Shown here piece after piece: positions 22,847 to 32,080 of a stretch of DNA of 64,000 nt. How positions within the stretch are numbered: the first letter of the stretch is position 1; each line of letters begins with the position of its first letter. The notes beneath the pieces were generated by a model. The model had not been told where the DNA came from. It saw only the letters and a program-made list of their open reading frames with translations, and searched no databases. The position numbers were made by a program, and so were the translations under genes. The DNA is from Novosphingobium sp. ST904 (lineage in GTDB: Bacteria; Pseudomonadota; Alphaproteobacteria; Sphingomonadales; Sphingomonadaceae). The stretch is from positions 1 to 64,000 of the forward strand of contig NZ_LGJH01000156.1 of assembly GCF_001298105.1 (NCBI RefSeq), given 5' to 3'.

Positions 22847-24616
22847 GTGGATAAGCAGCGCAACATCATCCTGGCGGTCGTCCTGACCGCGCTCGTGCTC
22901 TTCGGCTGGCAGGCCGGGGTCGGGTATTTCTACCCGCAGGCGAACAAGCCCCAGCCGGTCGAGCAGGCCACTCCGACCGCGGGCAGCACCGGCAAGCCGA
23001 CCCGCGAAGGCGGCCTCACCGATTCGGGCGAAGTCGCGCTGGAGCAGCAGGACCTCAAGACCGCGCTGACCGGCGGCAACCGCGTGCCGATCGCGGCGCC
23101 CGGCCTGTCGGGTTCGATCAATCTCAACGGCGGCGTTGTCGATGACCTGGTCATCAACCGTCACCGGGAAACGGTGAAGAAGGATTCGGGCCCCGTCCGC
23201 ATCTATTCCCCCGCCGGCACTCCCGCGCAGCAGTTTGCGCGTTTCGGCTGGGTTGGGCAGGGCGTGAAGGCGCCGGGTCTCGACACTCCGATCGTGTGGA
23301 CGGCGCCTGCCGGCGCACGGCTGACGCCGGCCACGCCCGTAACCCTGACCTGGGATAACGGTGCGGGCCAGCTCTTCACGCTGACGTACAGGATCGACGA
23401 CAACTATCTCATCACCGTCGATCAGGCGGTGGCGAACAAAGGCCCGGCGCCTGTTACGCTTCAGGCCTTTGGCGTCGTCAACCGCACTGACCGTACGGCC
23501 AGCCTCGATACCTGGAACGTCCATTCCGGCCCGATCGGCGCGTTCGACGGCTCCGTGACGTTCGGCACCAATTACAAGGATGTCGTCAGCGCCGGCAATA
23601 TCGACCAGGCGGGCAAGGCCGACTGGCTCGGCTTCACCGACGTCTACTGGATGTCGGCACTCGCCCCGGTCAACACCGCCGCAAAGGGCACTTTCCGCTC
23701 GCTCGGCAACCAGATTTTCCGCGCCGACCTCGTCTACGACCAGAAGATCGTCCAGCCCGGCCAGCGCCTGGCGGTGACGACCAAGCTCTTCGCGGGCGCC
23801 AAGGAGCACAATGTGCTCGACGCCTATGAAAAGGCGGGGATCCCCAACTTCGGCCTGTCGATCGACTGGGGCTGGTTCCGCTGGTTCGAGAAGCCGATCT
23901 TCTGGCTGCTCACCTCGCTGTTCAAGCTTGTCGGCAACTTTGGCGTCGCCATCATCCTGCTGACCGCCATCGTGCGCGGCATCATGTTCCCGGTCGCCCA
24001 GCGCGGCTTCGCCTCGATGGCCGCGATGCGCGCGATCCAGCCGAAGATGAAGGCGATCCAGGAGCGCTACAAGGACGACAAGCAGAAGCAGCAGCTTGAG
24101 ATCATGGCGCTCTACAAGCAGGAGAAGGTGAACCCGCTCGCCGGCTGCCTGCCGATGTTCCTCCAGATCCCGGTGTTCTTCGCGCTCTACAAGACGCTGA
24201 TCCTCGCGATCGAGATGCGCCACCAGCCCTTCGTGTTCTGGATCAAGGACCTTTCGGCGCCCGATCCGCTCCACATCCTCAACCTGTTCGGCCTGCTGCC
24301 GTTCGATCCGCCGAGCTACCTGGCGATCGGCGTGCTCGCCCTGCTGCTCGGCGTGACGATGTACCTGCAGTTCAAGCTGAACCCGGCCCAGATGGACCCG
24401 GCGCAGCAGCAGGTCTTCGCGCTCATGCCCTGGTTCATGATGTTCGTGATGGCGCCGTTCGCCTCGGGCCTGCTGGTCTACTGGATTACCTCGAACCTGC
24501 TGACCATCGCCCAGCAGAAGTTCCTTTACAGCCGCCATCCGCAGCTCAAGGCGATGGCCGAGAAGGAAGCGCAGGACAAGGCGCGCGCCTCAGAGCGCGG
24601 CAAGAGCAAGGCCTGA
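22847..24616 (+). CDS. yidC: Membrane protein insertase YidC
   Basis: 589 residues. The N-terminal membrane anchor (residues 5-24) is followed by a large periplasmic domain to about 350, then the 60 kDa insertase core with KLVGNFGVAIILLTAIVRG, the basic cytoplasmic hairpin QPKMKAIQERYKDDK, and CLPMFLQIPVFFALY. It inserts and folds inner-membrane proteins with or without SecYEG. The GTG start at 22847 (VDKQRNIILAV) fits the family, with AGGAAAA upstream. The tail is charged. Confidence 0.96.
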   Translation: MDKQRNIILAVVLTALVLFGWQAGVGYFYPQANKPQPVEQATPTAGSTGKPTREGGLTDSGEVALEQQDLKTALTGGNRVPIAAPGLSGSINLNGGVVDDLVINRHRETVKKDSGPVRIYSPAGTPAQQFARFGWVGQGVKAPGLDTPIVWTAPAGARLTPATPVTLTWDNGAGQLFTLTYRIDDNYLITVDQAVANKGPAPVTLQAFGVVNRTDRTASLDTWNVHSGPIGAFDGSVTFGTNYKDVVSAGNIDQAGKADWLGFTDVYWMSALAPVNTAAKGTFRSLGNQIFRADLVYDQKIVQPGQRLAVTTKLFAGAKEHNVLDAYEKAGIPNFGLSIDWGWFRWFEKPIFWLLTSLFKLVGNFGVAIILLTAIVRGIMFPVAQRGFASMAAMRAIQPKMKAIQERYKDDKQKQQLEIMALYKQEKVNPLAGCLPMFLQIPVFFALYKTLILAIEMRHQPFVFWIKDLSAPDPLHILNLFGLLPFDPPSYLAIGVLALLLGVTMYLQFKLNPAQMDPAQQQVFALMPWFMMFVMAPFASGLLVYWITSNLLTIAQQKFLYSRHPQLKAMAEKEAQDKARASERGKSKA

Positions 24617-24624
24617 GACACATC

Positions 24625-25266
24625 ATGAACGAAGAACAGGCAGAACTGATCGAACAGGCGCGCAAGCTCTTTTCAGGACCGGTGACGTTCCTGAAGAGCG
24701 CGCCTGCGCTCAAGTTCCTGCCAGACCCCGACGCTCCGGAGATCGCCTTCTGCGGTCGCTCGAACGTCGGCAAGTCGTCGCTGCTCAATGCGCTGACCGG
24801 CCGCAAGTCGATCGCGCGCACTTCGGTGACGCCGGGCCGCACGCAGGAACTCAACTTCTTCGAGGTGGGGGAGCCGATGCAGTTCCGCCTCGTCGACATG
24901 CCGGGTTACGGCTTCGCCAAGGCTCCGCCCGCCGTCGTCGAGACGTGGCGGCGCCTGGTGCGGGATTATCTGCGTGGCCGCGTCGTGCTGAAGCGCACGC
25001 TGCTGCTGGTCGATGCCCGTCACGGCGTGAAGACCGTGGATGCCGAGATGATGAAGATGCTGGACGAAGCCGCTGTCGGCTACCGCATCGTCCTGACCAA
25101 GTCGGACAAGATCAAGGCAAGCGAACTGGAAAAGGTCCACGCGGAAACCGTGGCCGAAGCGCGCAAGCATCCGGCGGCCTATCCGGAAGTGCACATCACG
25201 TCGTCGGAAAAGGGGCTTGGCATTGCCGAACTGCGCGGTGCGGTCTTCGGCGATTCGCTGACCTGA
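24625..25266 (+). CDS. engB: Ribosome biogenesis GTP-binding protein YihA/YsxC
   Basis: 213 residues, TRAFAC-class GTPase. G1 is GRSNVGKSS, the switch I Thr lies in TSVTPGRTQ, G3 is DMPGYG, G4 is TKSDK and the G5 region is ITSSEKG. It is needed for late assembly of the 50S subunit. It starts 9 bases after the yidC stop as the last gene of the rpmH block. Confidence 0.96.
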   Translation: MNEEQAELIEQARKLFSGPVTFLKSAPALKFLPDPDAPEIAFCGRSNVGKSSLLNALTGRKSIARTSVTPGRTQELNFFEVGEPMQFRLVDMPGYGFAKAPPAVVETWRRLVRDYLRGRVVLKRTLLLVDARHGVKTVDAEMMKMLDEAAVGYRIVLTKSDKIKASELEKVHAETVAEARKHPAAYPEVHITSSEKGLGIAELRGAVFGDSLT

Positions 25267-25488
25267 TACTCCCGTCCTTCGACAGCTTTCCGGCGCGCCC
25301 CGCACCCGCGGTTGGCGCGCCGATTGCTTTTCCGGGATGCGAAACCTGTAACGCTGCGTTCGTAATTCGCGATTATCCTCGCCGCGAAGAACGTCTTGCC
25401 GGCAAAACTGCGAATGTGACGATTGCGTGACGGACGCAGTTCCCCTAGAGGCGCTCGGTCGCACCAATGAGAAGAAAGGAGTCTCGCC

Positions 25489-26625
25489 ATGCGCCAGATC
25501 GCCGTTCTTCCCTATCGTACCGTCGGCCCTGCCGTGGATGCGCCTATCCAGATCCTGCTGATCACGTCGCGCAGCACCCGCCGCTGGGTAATTCCCAAGG
25601 GCGGGTTGATGAAGGGCCTGCTCCCTCACGCCGCTGCTGCAGCGGAGGCAGAGGAAGAGGCGGGCGTGCTCGGCGCGGCCTGTCCGGTTCCGCTGGGGTC
25701 GTATCGCTATCGCAAGCAACGCGCCTCGGGCGCGTCGGTCTGGGCGGACGTTGACGTCTTCCCGTTCTCGGTAACCGAAGAACTCGATACCTGGGACGAA
25801 CAACATCAGCGCGAACGGCGCTGGTTCTCTCTGTCCGACGCCGCTAAGGCGGTCGACGAAGAGGATCTTCGCGCGCTGATCCGTTCGTTCGGCGCGCGCG
25901 AGTTCCGCGCCGCCGCCAGTCCCGCGCGCCTGCTCGGCGCGGTGGCCGACAGGATGGCCGAAAAGACAGGGGTCAATACGATGTTTGCCTGGTTCCAGAA
26001 GCTGCTTCCGCAGCAGGGCAATTTCTTCGAGCTGTTCGAGCAGCAGGCTGCCACGCTGGTTGCCGGCGCGGATGCGCTGGCGCGACTCGCGCAGGGCGGT
26101 CCGGGTCGCGGACAGCACATTCGCGAGATCGAGGAACGCGAGCATGACGCGGACAATATCACCCGCGAAGTGCTCCAGACGGTGCGCCGCACCTTCCTGA
26201 CGCCGTTCGATCGTTCGTCGATCACCAGCCTCATCACGACGATGGACGATGCCATCGACGAGATGCAGCAGGTGGCGACTGCCGTGAACCTTTACGAAGT
26301 GGCCGAGTTCGAGCCGGAAATGATCGACATGGCGGCGATCATCGTCGACGCCGCGCGCCTCACGGCCGAGATCATGCCGCTGCTGCGCAAGATCGCCGAC
26401 AATGGCCATCGCCTGCATGAACTGACCGAGCGCCTCGTGCGCATGGAAGGCCATGCCGACGAGATCCATGCCGCCGGCCTCAAGCGCGTGTTCAAGGCGG
26501 ATAGCGGAAAAGACGCTCTGCACTTCATCGTGCGTCAGGAAATGTTCAAGCGCCTCGAACGCGTGGTCGACCGTTTCGAGGACGTCGCGAACGAGATCGA
26601 CGGTCTCGTGATCGATCACGCCTGA
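25489..26625 (+). CDS. NUDIX hydrolase fused in frame to a DUF47/PhoU-like domain
   Basis: A continuous 378-residue frame. Residues 1 to about 150 form a NUDIX domain of the diphosphoinositol-polyphosphate hydrolase type (WVIPKGGLMKG, AEAEEEAGV). Residues from about 165 form a DUF47 domain (MFAWFQKLLPQQGNFFELF, EREHDADNITREV), a PhoU-like helical bundle linked to low-affinity phosphate uptake. An internal ATG at 25981, preceded by AGGGG 8 bases upstream, could start DUF47 separately. Fusion may be real or may result from a missing base near the junction. The PiT transporter follows by 16 bp. Confidence 0.83.
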   Translation: MRQIAVLPYRTVGPAVDAPIQILLITSRSTRRWVIPKGGLMKGLLPHAAAAAEAEEEAGVLGAACPVPLGSYRYRKQRASGASVWADVDVFPFSVTEELDTWDEQHQRERRWFSLSDAAKAVDEEDLRALIRSFGAREFRAAASPARLLGAVADRMAEKTGVNTMFAWFQKLLPQQGNFFELFEQQAATLVAGADALARLAQGGPGRGQHIREIEEREHDADNITREVLQTVRRTFLTPFDRSSITSLITTMDDAIDEMQQVATAVNLYEVAEFEPEMIDMAAIIVDAARLTAEIMPLLRKIADNGHRLHELTERLVRMEGHADEIHAAGLKRVFKADSGKDALHFIVRQEMFKRLERVVDRFEDVANEIDGLVIDHA

Positions 26626-26641
26626 CCGGCGGATACTCGAC

Positions 26642-27643
26642 ATGGAGCATACCCTCGCCCTGCCGCTGCTGTTCGGCCTCGTCGCACTGGCGCTCGCCTT
26701 CGACTTCCTGAACGGGCTGCATGACGCTGCCAACGCCATTGCGACCGTGGTGGCCACGCGCCTGCTTTCACCGGTCGTGGCCGTGCTGTTCGCTGCATTC
26801 GGCAATTTCGCCGCCTACTGGATCATGGGCCTCCACGTCGCCGAGACGGTGGGCAAGGGCATCATCGACAAGGACGCGGTGACGCCTGCCGTGGTGTTCG
26901 GCGCGCTCGTGGGCGCGATGTTCTGGAACGTGCTGACCTGGATCAAGGGCATCCCCTCGTCCTCCAGCCATGCGCTGATCGGCGGCCTGCTGGGCGCCGG
27001 CATCGCGGCGGCCGGGCCGGGTGTCGTCGAATCGGAAGGCACCGTGAAGACGGTCATCGCCATCGTCGCCTCGCCGGTGCTGGGCTTCATCCTGGCGATG
27101 GGCATGATGCTGCTGACCTCGTGGCTGTTCAAGGGCTCCACCCCGCGTGCGTCCAACGGCGTCTTCAAGACGCTGCATCTGTTCTCCTCGGCGGCCTACT
27201 CGATCAGCCACGGCGGCAACGACGCGCAGAAGACCATGGGCATCATCGCGGTGCTGCTCTATTCCACCGGGCACCTCGAAGGTGGCTTCCATGTGCCCGA
27301 ATGGGTCGTGCTCGCCTGCTACACGGCGATCTCGATCGGCACGCTCTCGGGCGGGTGGAAGATCATCAAGACGATGGGCTCGAAGCTCACCAAGCTCAAC
27401 CACCACTCGGGCTTCTGCGCTTCCACGGCCGGCTCGATCGTGGTGTTCGGGGCCAGCGCCATGGGCATTCCTGTCTCGACCACGCACGCCATTACCGGCG
27501 CTGTCGTGGGCACCGGCGCCGCCCGCCGCGCCAGCGCGGTGCGCTGGTCGGTGGCGAGCCGCGTCATCGTCGCCTGGTTCGTGACCATCCCGGCGAGCGC
27601 GGTCGTGGGCGCGCTGTTCTTCTATCTCACGCGCCTTTTCTAA
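26642..27643 (+). CDS. Inorganic phosphate transporter, PiT family
   Basis: 333 residues, about ten membrane segments. Both signature repeats are present: FDFLNGLHDAANAIATVVATR near the N-terminus and YSISHGGNDAQKTMGII in the second half, with PVSTTHAITG near the end. It imports phosphate (or metal phosphate) with a cation. It is cotranscribed with the NUDIX-DUF47 gene; DUF47-pit pairs are a common phosphate module. Confidence 0.95.
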   Translation: MEHTLALPLLFGLVALALAFDFLNGLHDAANAIATVVATRLLSPVVAVLFAAFGNFAAYWIMGLHVAETVGKGIIDKDAVTPAVVFGALVGAMFWNVLTWIKGIPSSSSHALIGGLLGAGIAAAGPGVVESEGTVKTVIAIVASPVLGFILAMGMMLLTSWLFKGSTPRASNGVFKTLHLFSSAAYSISHGGNDAQKTMGIIAVLLYSTGHLEGGFHVPEWVVLACYTAISIGTLSGGWKIIKTMGSKLTKLNHHSGFCASTAGSIVVFGASAMGIPVSTTHAITGAVVGTGAARRASAVRWSVASRVIVAWFVTIPASAVVGALFFYLTRLF

Positions 27644-27816
27644 AGGCACGCAGCGGATCGGTGAATGCCTGACCTTGGCAGTCATGGCGGAGCAGGGGGG
27701 GCGTTTCTCTCCTGCTTTCCTCCTTCCCCTCCTGCGACACGTTGCGACGGCGTTCATCCTCGACTTTGCCAGGCTGAACCGATAGTTCCCTTGGTCAGCC
27801 TACGGGGAACTGCGCA

Positions 27817-28479
27817 GTGAAGCTTATTATCGGCAACAAGAACTATTCGAGCTGGTCGCTCCGCGGCTGGCTGGCCTGCAAGCAGTCGGGCCTTGCCTTC
27901 GAAGAGATCACGGTCCCGCTGTTCGGCGACGACTGGGAAGCCAAGCGCAGTTCCGACGATCTCGCACCGAGCCACGGCAAGGTGCCGATTCTCTGGGACG
28001 GCGAAGCGGTGGTGTGGGACAGTCTCGCCATCATTGATTATCTGGCGGACAAGGTGGGCCGTGACCGTTTCTGGCCGAAGCACGATGCCGCGCGCGCGAT
28101 GGCCCGTTCGATGGTGGCCGAGATGCACTCCAGCTACATGGCGCTGCGCCGCGCCTGTCCGATGAACATCCGCACCCGTGTTCAGGGCGTGTCGCTGGGT
28201 GAGGATGTCCGCGCGGATGTCGTGCGCATCCTCACGCTCTGGGCGGAAGCGCGTGCCCGTTTCGGCAAGGGCGGGCCGTTCCTGTTCGGCACCTTCAGCG
28301 CGGCAGACGTGATCTACGCGCCGGTGGTCAGCCGCTTCCTCACTTACGGCGTCGGCGTTCCCGGCTTCGCGCAGGCCTATATGCAGGCCATGTGGGAGCA
28401 CGAGTGGATGCAGCAGTGGATCAACGCCGCCGAGGCCGAGGACTGGGTCATCGAGCAATACGAGACCCCGGTCCAGTAG
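27817..28479 (+). CDS. Glutathione S-transferase family protein
   Basis: 220 residues. An N-terminal thioredoxin-like domain (KLIIGNKNYSSWSLRGWLA; the SSW region carries the likely Ser/Tyr site, GKVPILWDGEAVVWDSLAI binds the gamma-Glu of GSH) is followed by an all-helical C-terminal domain. The likely start is GTG 27817. The substrate is unknown. The 173-bp gap before it holds no recognisable gene. It converges with the cupin gene, 4 bp apart. Confidence 0.9.
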   Translation: MKLIIGNKNYSSWSLRGWLACKQSGLAFEEITVPLFGDDWEAKRSSDDLAPSHGKVPILWDGEAVVWDSLAIIDYLADKVGRDRFWPKHDAARAMARSMVAEMHSSYMALRRACPMNIRTRVQGVSLGEDVRADVVRILTLWAEARARFGKGGPFLFGTFSAADVIYAPVVSRFLTYGVGVPGFAQAYMQAMWEHEWMQQWINAAEAEDWVIEQYETPVQ

Positions 28480-28483
28480 CACG

Positions 28484-28945
28484 CTATCGCAGGCGTCTGG
28501 CGGGGTAGGGAGTGCCGTCCTTGTGGAGGTAGCCCTGCTCGTTCCACATCATGTCGATGTCGGGATAGGAACCGCCCGCGTCCCGGCCTGCGCTGACCGC
28601 GATGAACACGCAGTCGGCATCGCTTTCGTTGCGCAGGTGATGGCCTAGCCGCACGCCCCTGGCCCAGGCGCATATGTCGCCGGGGCGCAGCACGGTGCGG
28701 CTGTCATCCTCGACCAGCACTGCCTCACCCGAGAGCATCACCAGCAATTCGTCCTCGCCCTCGTGCCAGTGGCGCTGGCTGGACCATGCTCCGGGCTTCA
28801 GCACGACATGGGTGGCGCCCATTTCGGTCAACCCGCCCACGGGTGCGAGGCGGCGCCACCAGCGACCCTCGACCGCCGTATCGAAAGGCGCCGGGTAGCC
28901 GGTGCCGTTCGAGGGTGGGATGGCTTCGATATCCAGTCTGGGCAT
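28484..28945 (-). CDS. Cupin-domain protein
   Basis: 153 residues, one conserved double-stranded beta-helix. Metal-site residues appear in HWHEGEDELLVMLSGEA (motif 1: HxHxxxxE-like) and in RLGHHLRNES (motif 2 His). It may be a metal-dependent isomerase/dioxygenase or a sensor; the substrate cannot be inferred. ATG 28945 has GGGAGAG upstream; longer in-frame starts run into dapE on the other strand. Divergent from dapE. Confidence 0.87.
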   Translation of the reverse strand: MPRLDIEAIPPSNGTGYPAPFDTAVEGRWWRRLAPVGGLTEMGATHVVLKPGAWSSQRHWHEGEDELLVMLSGEAVLVEDDSRTVLRPGDICAWARGVRLGHHLRNESDADCVFIAVSAGRDAGGSYPDIDMMWNEQGYLHKDGTPYPARRLR

Positions 28946-29015
28946 GGTCGCTCTCCCGCGAAACGCTGTGCTTCGGCTATGGTCTTGGGCGCGCTCCTGT
29001 GCAATGGCCCGGGCC

Positions 29016-30146
29016 ATGACCGAACCCGTACTCGCGCTCGCCGAAGCCCTGCTTGCCTGCCCCAGCGTCACGCCCGCAACCGGCGCGGTGTTCGATTGCC
29101 TGGAAAGCCAACTCGCCCCGCTCGGCTTCGCGGTCCATCGCTTCCTCGCGGGTAAGGCACCAGACGGCCCGGTCGAGAACCTTTTCGCGATCCGCAAGGG
29201 CCCCGTGGGTTCGCGCCACTTCGCCTTCGCCGGCCACCTCGACGTTGTGCCTCCGGGCGAGGGCTGGAGCAGCGCTCCCTTCGCGCCGGAAGTGCGCGGC
29301 GAGCTGCTTTACGGCCGCGGTGCGGTGGACATGAAGGGCTCCATCGCCTGCATGGTTGCCGCCGCCGCGCAGATCCCGGCGGAAGCGGGTACGATCAGCT
29401 TCGTCATCACCGGCGACGAGGAAGGCCCGGCGCGCTTCGGTACGCTCGCCCTGATCGATCACATGCGCGAAGTGGGCGAAATCCCTGACCTCTGCCTCGT
29501 CGGAGAGCCTACTTCGGTGCACCGCCTGGGCGACATGATGAAGATCGGCCGTCGCGGCTCGGTCAACATCTGGCTTGAGGTGGAAGGCGTGCAGGGCCAC
29601 GTCGCCTATCCGCATCTGGCCAACAATCCGATCACCGGGCTGGTGGCGATGCTGTCCGAACTCGACGCCATCGTGCTGGACGAAGGGACCGACTGGTTCC
29701 AGGCCAGCAATCTTGAAGTGACCGACCTCACTGTCGGCAATCCGGCCACCAATGTGATTCCGGCCCGGGCCTCGGCGCGCATCTCGATCCGCTTCAACGA
29801 CCTGCACACCGGCGAAAGCCTGTCGCGCCGCGTCACCGAGATTGCCGAGCGCCACGGCGGGACCGCGCGCCCGGTGATTTCGGGCGAGGCGTTCCTTACC
29901 GAGCCCGGCGCGTTCTCCGCCATGCTGGCGGAAGCGATCCGCGCCGAGACCGGGGTGGAGCCGGAGCTTTCCACCAGCGGCGGAACTTCGGACGCCCGCT
30001 TCCTCAAGGACCTTTCGCCGGTGATCGAGTTCGGCCTGTCGAACGCGACGATGCACAAGCGCGATGAAGCGGTGGCGATCCCCGATCTCGACATGCTCGT
30101 GCGCATCTATCGCCGCGTGACCGAGGCGGCGCTCGCGAGGCCCTGA
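29016..30146 (+). CDS. dapE: Succinyl-diaminopimelate desuccinylase
   Basis: 376 residues, M20 metallopeptidase fold. Zinc ligands are seen in FAGHLDVVP, GRGAVDMKG and the VITGDEEGP segment (catalytic Glu), and a late His in SNATMHKRDE. It hydrolyses N-succinyl-LL-2,6-diaminopimelate in lysine and peptidoglycan biosynthesis. ATG 29016 (MTEPVLALAEALL) gives the usual length; ATG 29004 is possible. It lies apart from dapB (33465) in this window. Confidence 0.94.
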   Translation: MTEPVLALAEALLACPSVTPATGAVFDCLESQLAPLGFAVHRFLAGKAPDGPVENLFAIRKGPVGSRHFAFAGHLDVVPPGEGWSSAPFAPEVRGELLYGRGAVDMKGSIACMVAAAAQIPAEAGTISFVITGDEEGPARFGTLALIDHMREVGEIPDLCLVGEPTSVHRLGDMMKIGRRGSVNIWLEVEGVQGHVAYPHLANNPITGLVAMLSELDAIVLDEGTDWFQASNLEVTDLTVGNPATNVIPARASARISIRFNDLHTGESLSRRVTEIAERHGGTARPVISGEAFLTEPGAFSAMLAEAIRAETGVEPELSTSGGTSDARFLKDLSPVIEFGLSNATMHKRDEAVAIPDLDMLVRIYRRVTEAALARP

Positions 30147-30228
30147 ACCTGACGGAAACTGTCCGGCCCGGCGTTGACCCGCCGGGTCACGCTGTTAGTG
30201 TCGCCAGCAATTTTGTTGCGAGGTGGGA

Positions 30229-31548
30229 ATGGGCAGGCGCCTGACGCTTTATATCATTATCGGCATGGTGCTGGGCATCGCCGTGGGCTGGGTACTGCAC
30301 GCGAGCCTGCCGGCGGACGATCCGCGGCTTGCGGAATGGGCCGACTATTTCAAGCTGCTGCCCGACGTCTTCCTGAAGCTCATCAAGATGATCATCGCGC
30401 CGCTGGTCTTCGCGACGATCGTCACGGGCATTTCCGGCATGGGCGACAGCGCGGCGCTCGGCCGCATCGGCGGCAAGGCGCTGGGCTGGTTCATAACCGC
30501 CAGCCTGATCTCGCTCGGTCTCGGTCTGGTGCTGGTGAACCTGTTCAAGCCGGGTGTCGGCGCGGGCCTCACCACGGCGTCCGATCTCGGCAAGCTGGAA
30601 ATGGGCGAATTGACGCTCCGCCATTTCATCCTCGAAATCTTCCCCAGCAGCGCCGTCGATGCGATGGCGGAAAACAACATTCTGCAAATCCTCGTCTTCT
30701 CGCTCTTCGTCGGGGTCGGGCTCACCGCGATCGGCGAACGCGGCGCGATCATCGTCAAGGTGAGCGAGGCACTGTCCGAACTGATGCTGCAGGTTACCGA
30801 CTATGTGATGCGCTTTGCGCCTTTCGCGGTGTTCGGCGCGCTTGCCAGCGTGATTGCGGTGCGCGGGCTTGGCATCATCGTTACTTACGGCGTGCTGGTC
30901 AGCGAATTCTACTTCGCGATGCTTCTGCTCTGGCTGCTGCTGTTCATCGTGGGCGGGATCTTCCTGCGCGGGCGGATCGTCACCCTGTTCCGCTACATCC
31001 GCGAGCCGCTGCTGCTCTCGTTCTCAACCGCATCGTCCGAAGCCAGCCTGCCGAAGCTGTTCGAGCAGCTCGACCGTTTCGGCGTGCCGCGCCGCATCTC
31101 GGGCTTCATCCTGCCGCTGGGCTACAGCTTCAATCTCGACGGCTCGATGATCTACATGAGCTTCGCGTCGATCTTCATCGCGCAGGCCTATGGCATCCAC
31201 GTTCCCATCGGCACGCAGATCCTGATGCTGCTGACGCTGATGGTCAGTTCGAAGGGCATCGCCGGCGTGCCGCGCGCCAGCCTCGTGGTGATCGCGGCAA
31301 CGCTGACGCAGTTCGGCCTGCCGGTGGAAGGCATCGCGCTGCTGCTGGGCATCGACACCTTCCTCGACATGGGCCGCTCGGCGACGAACGTCGTGGGCAA
31401 TGCGGTGGCGACGGCTGTCATCACCCGCAGCGAGGGCATGCTCCAGCCTCTGGTCGATCCGGACGAGGAAATGCCTCACGCACCGACCCGGACTTCTTCG
31501 GACGGCCGCCGAGGGCTGAACGTCGATCCGGATCAGTACGAGGCCTGA
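30229..31548 (+). CDS. Dicarboxylate/amino acid:cation symporter (DAACS family)
   Basis: 439 residues, eight membrane helices with two re-entrant loops as in GltP/DctA. Family signatures: KMIIAPLVFATIVTGIS, the serine-rich hairpin FSTASSEASLPKLFEQ, and the NLDGSMIYM and DMGRSATNVVGN cation-substrate sites. It takes up C4-dicarboxylates or glutamate/aspartate with Na+ or H+. The start is ATG 30229 or GTG 30223; AGGTGGG lies right upstream. Confidence 0.93.
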   Translation: MGRRLTLYIIIGMVLGIAVGWVLHASLPADDPRLAEWADYFKLLPDVFLKLIKMIIAPLVFATIVTGISGMGDSAALGRIGGKALGWFITASLISLGLGLVLVNLFKPGVGAGLTTASDLGKLEMGELTLRHFILEIFPSSAVDAMAENNILQILVFSLFVGVGLTAIGERGAIIVKVSEALSELMLQVTDYVMRFAPFAVFGALASVIAVRGLGIIVTYGVLVSEFYFAMLLLWLLLFIVGGIFLRGRIVTLFRYIREPLLLSFSTASSEASLPKLFEQLDRFGVPRRISGFILPLGYSFNLDGSMIYMSFASIFIAQAYGIHVPIGTQILMLLTLMVSSKGIAGVPRASLVVIAATLTQFGLPVEGIALLLGIDTFLDMGRSATNVVGNAVATAVITRSEGMLQPLVDPDEEMPHAPTRTSSDGRRGLNVDPDQYEA

Positions 31549-31664
31549 AGCGATAGCGCAGGGGAGCAACGCTTCCTTGCGCCCCAATAATGCCAGGCCG
31601 CGCGGCAAGGAGCGCACGCCGTAACTGCGCGCGCTTCCATTCGAAGCGGCCGGGAATCTCCCGC

Positions 31665-32066
31665 TTATTGCTCCAGCTTTACGGGCGTGAACGGCGCCAG
31701 TCCGCAGCCGCCGCCGCGCTGGAAACCGTTCCCCACGCGGTTGAGCGGATAGATGATATCGTTCCGGCAGAGCTGCGAGAGCGAGGTCGCGTATGTAAAG
31801 CTGTCGGCGGATTTCAGCCCAGAGCAGCGGTTCGGCAGCGTTACCCGCCAAACCCGGTTTCCAGCGCCGCCGATGAAATCGATCGTCCAGTCGTCGCGGA
31901 TGCGCGTGTTCGAGAACTGCGCCAGCGGCAGGCAGTCCTGCGCAGCGCCGATTGCCTGCGCGGCGGGGCTTGCAGGTGGCGGCGGCTTTGCCTCCTGCTG
32001 GGAGCAGGCGCTGGCGAGAAGCACGGCAGGGGCGAAGGGCACGAAGGCGATGTGACGGCGGAGCAT
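31665..32066 (-). CDS. Small secreted/lipoprotein, DUF6491-like
   Basis: 133 residues. ATG 32066 was chosen because GGGAGG lies 6 bases upstream (an in-frame ATG at 32072 abuts it). The signal ends LLASACSQQ, a lipobox-like site, so a lipoprotein is likely. The mature part has four more Cys (CLPL, CSGL, LCRN, GGCG), with a pattern like DUF6491 proteins. The function is unknown. Downstream of nth, 15 bases apart. Confidence 0.75.
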   Translation of the reverse strand: MLRRHIAFVPFAPAVLLASACSQQEAKPPPPASPAAQAIGAAQDCLPLAQFSNTRIRDDWTIDFIGGAGNRVWRVTLPNRCSGLKSADSFTYATSLSQLCRNDIIYPLNRVGNGFQRGGGCGLAPFTPVKLEQ

Positions 32067-32080
32067 GGACATCCTCCCGA

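Noticed and set aside
22766..24538. A 590-codon antisense frame over yidC
   Set aside because: It mirrors the conserved yidC frame, and its translation is repetitive and charged with no family features.
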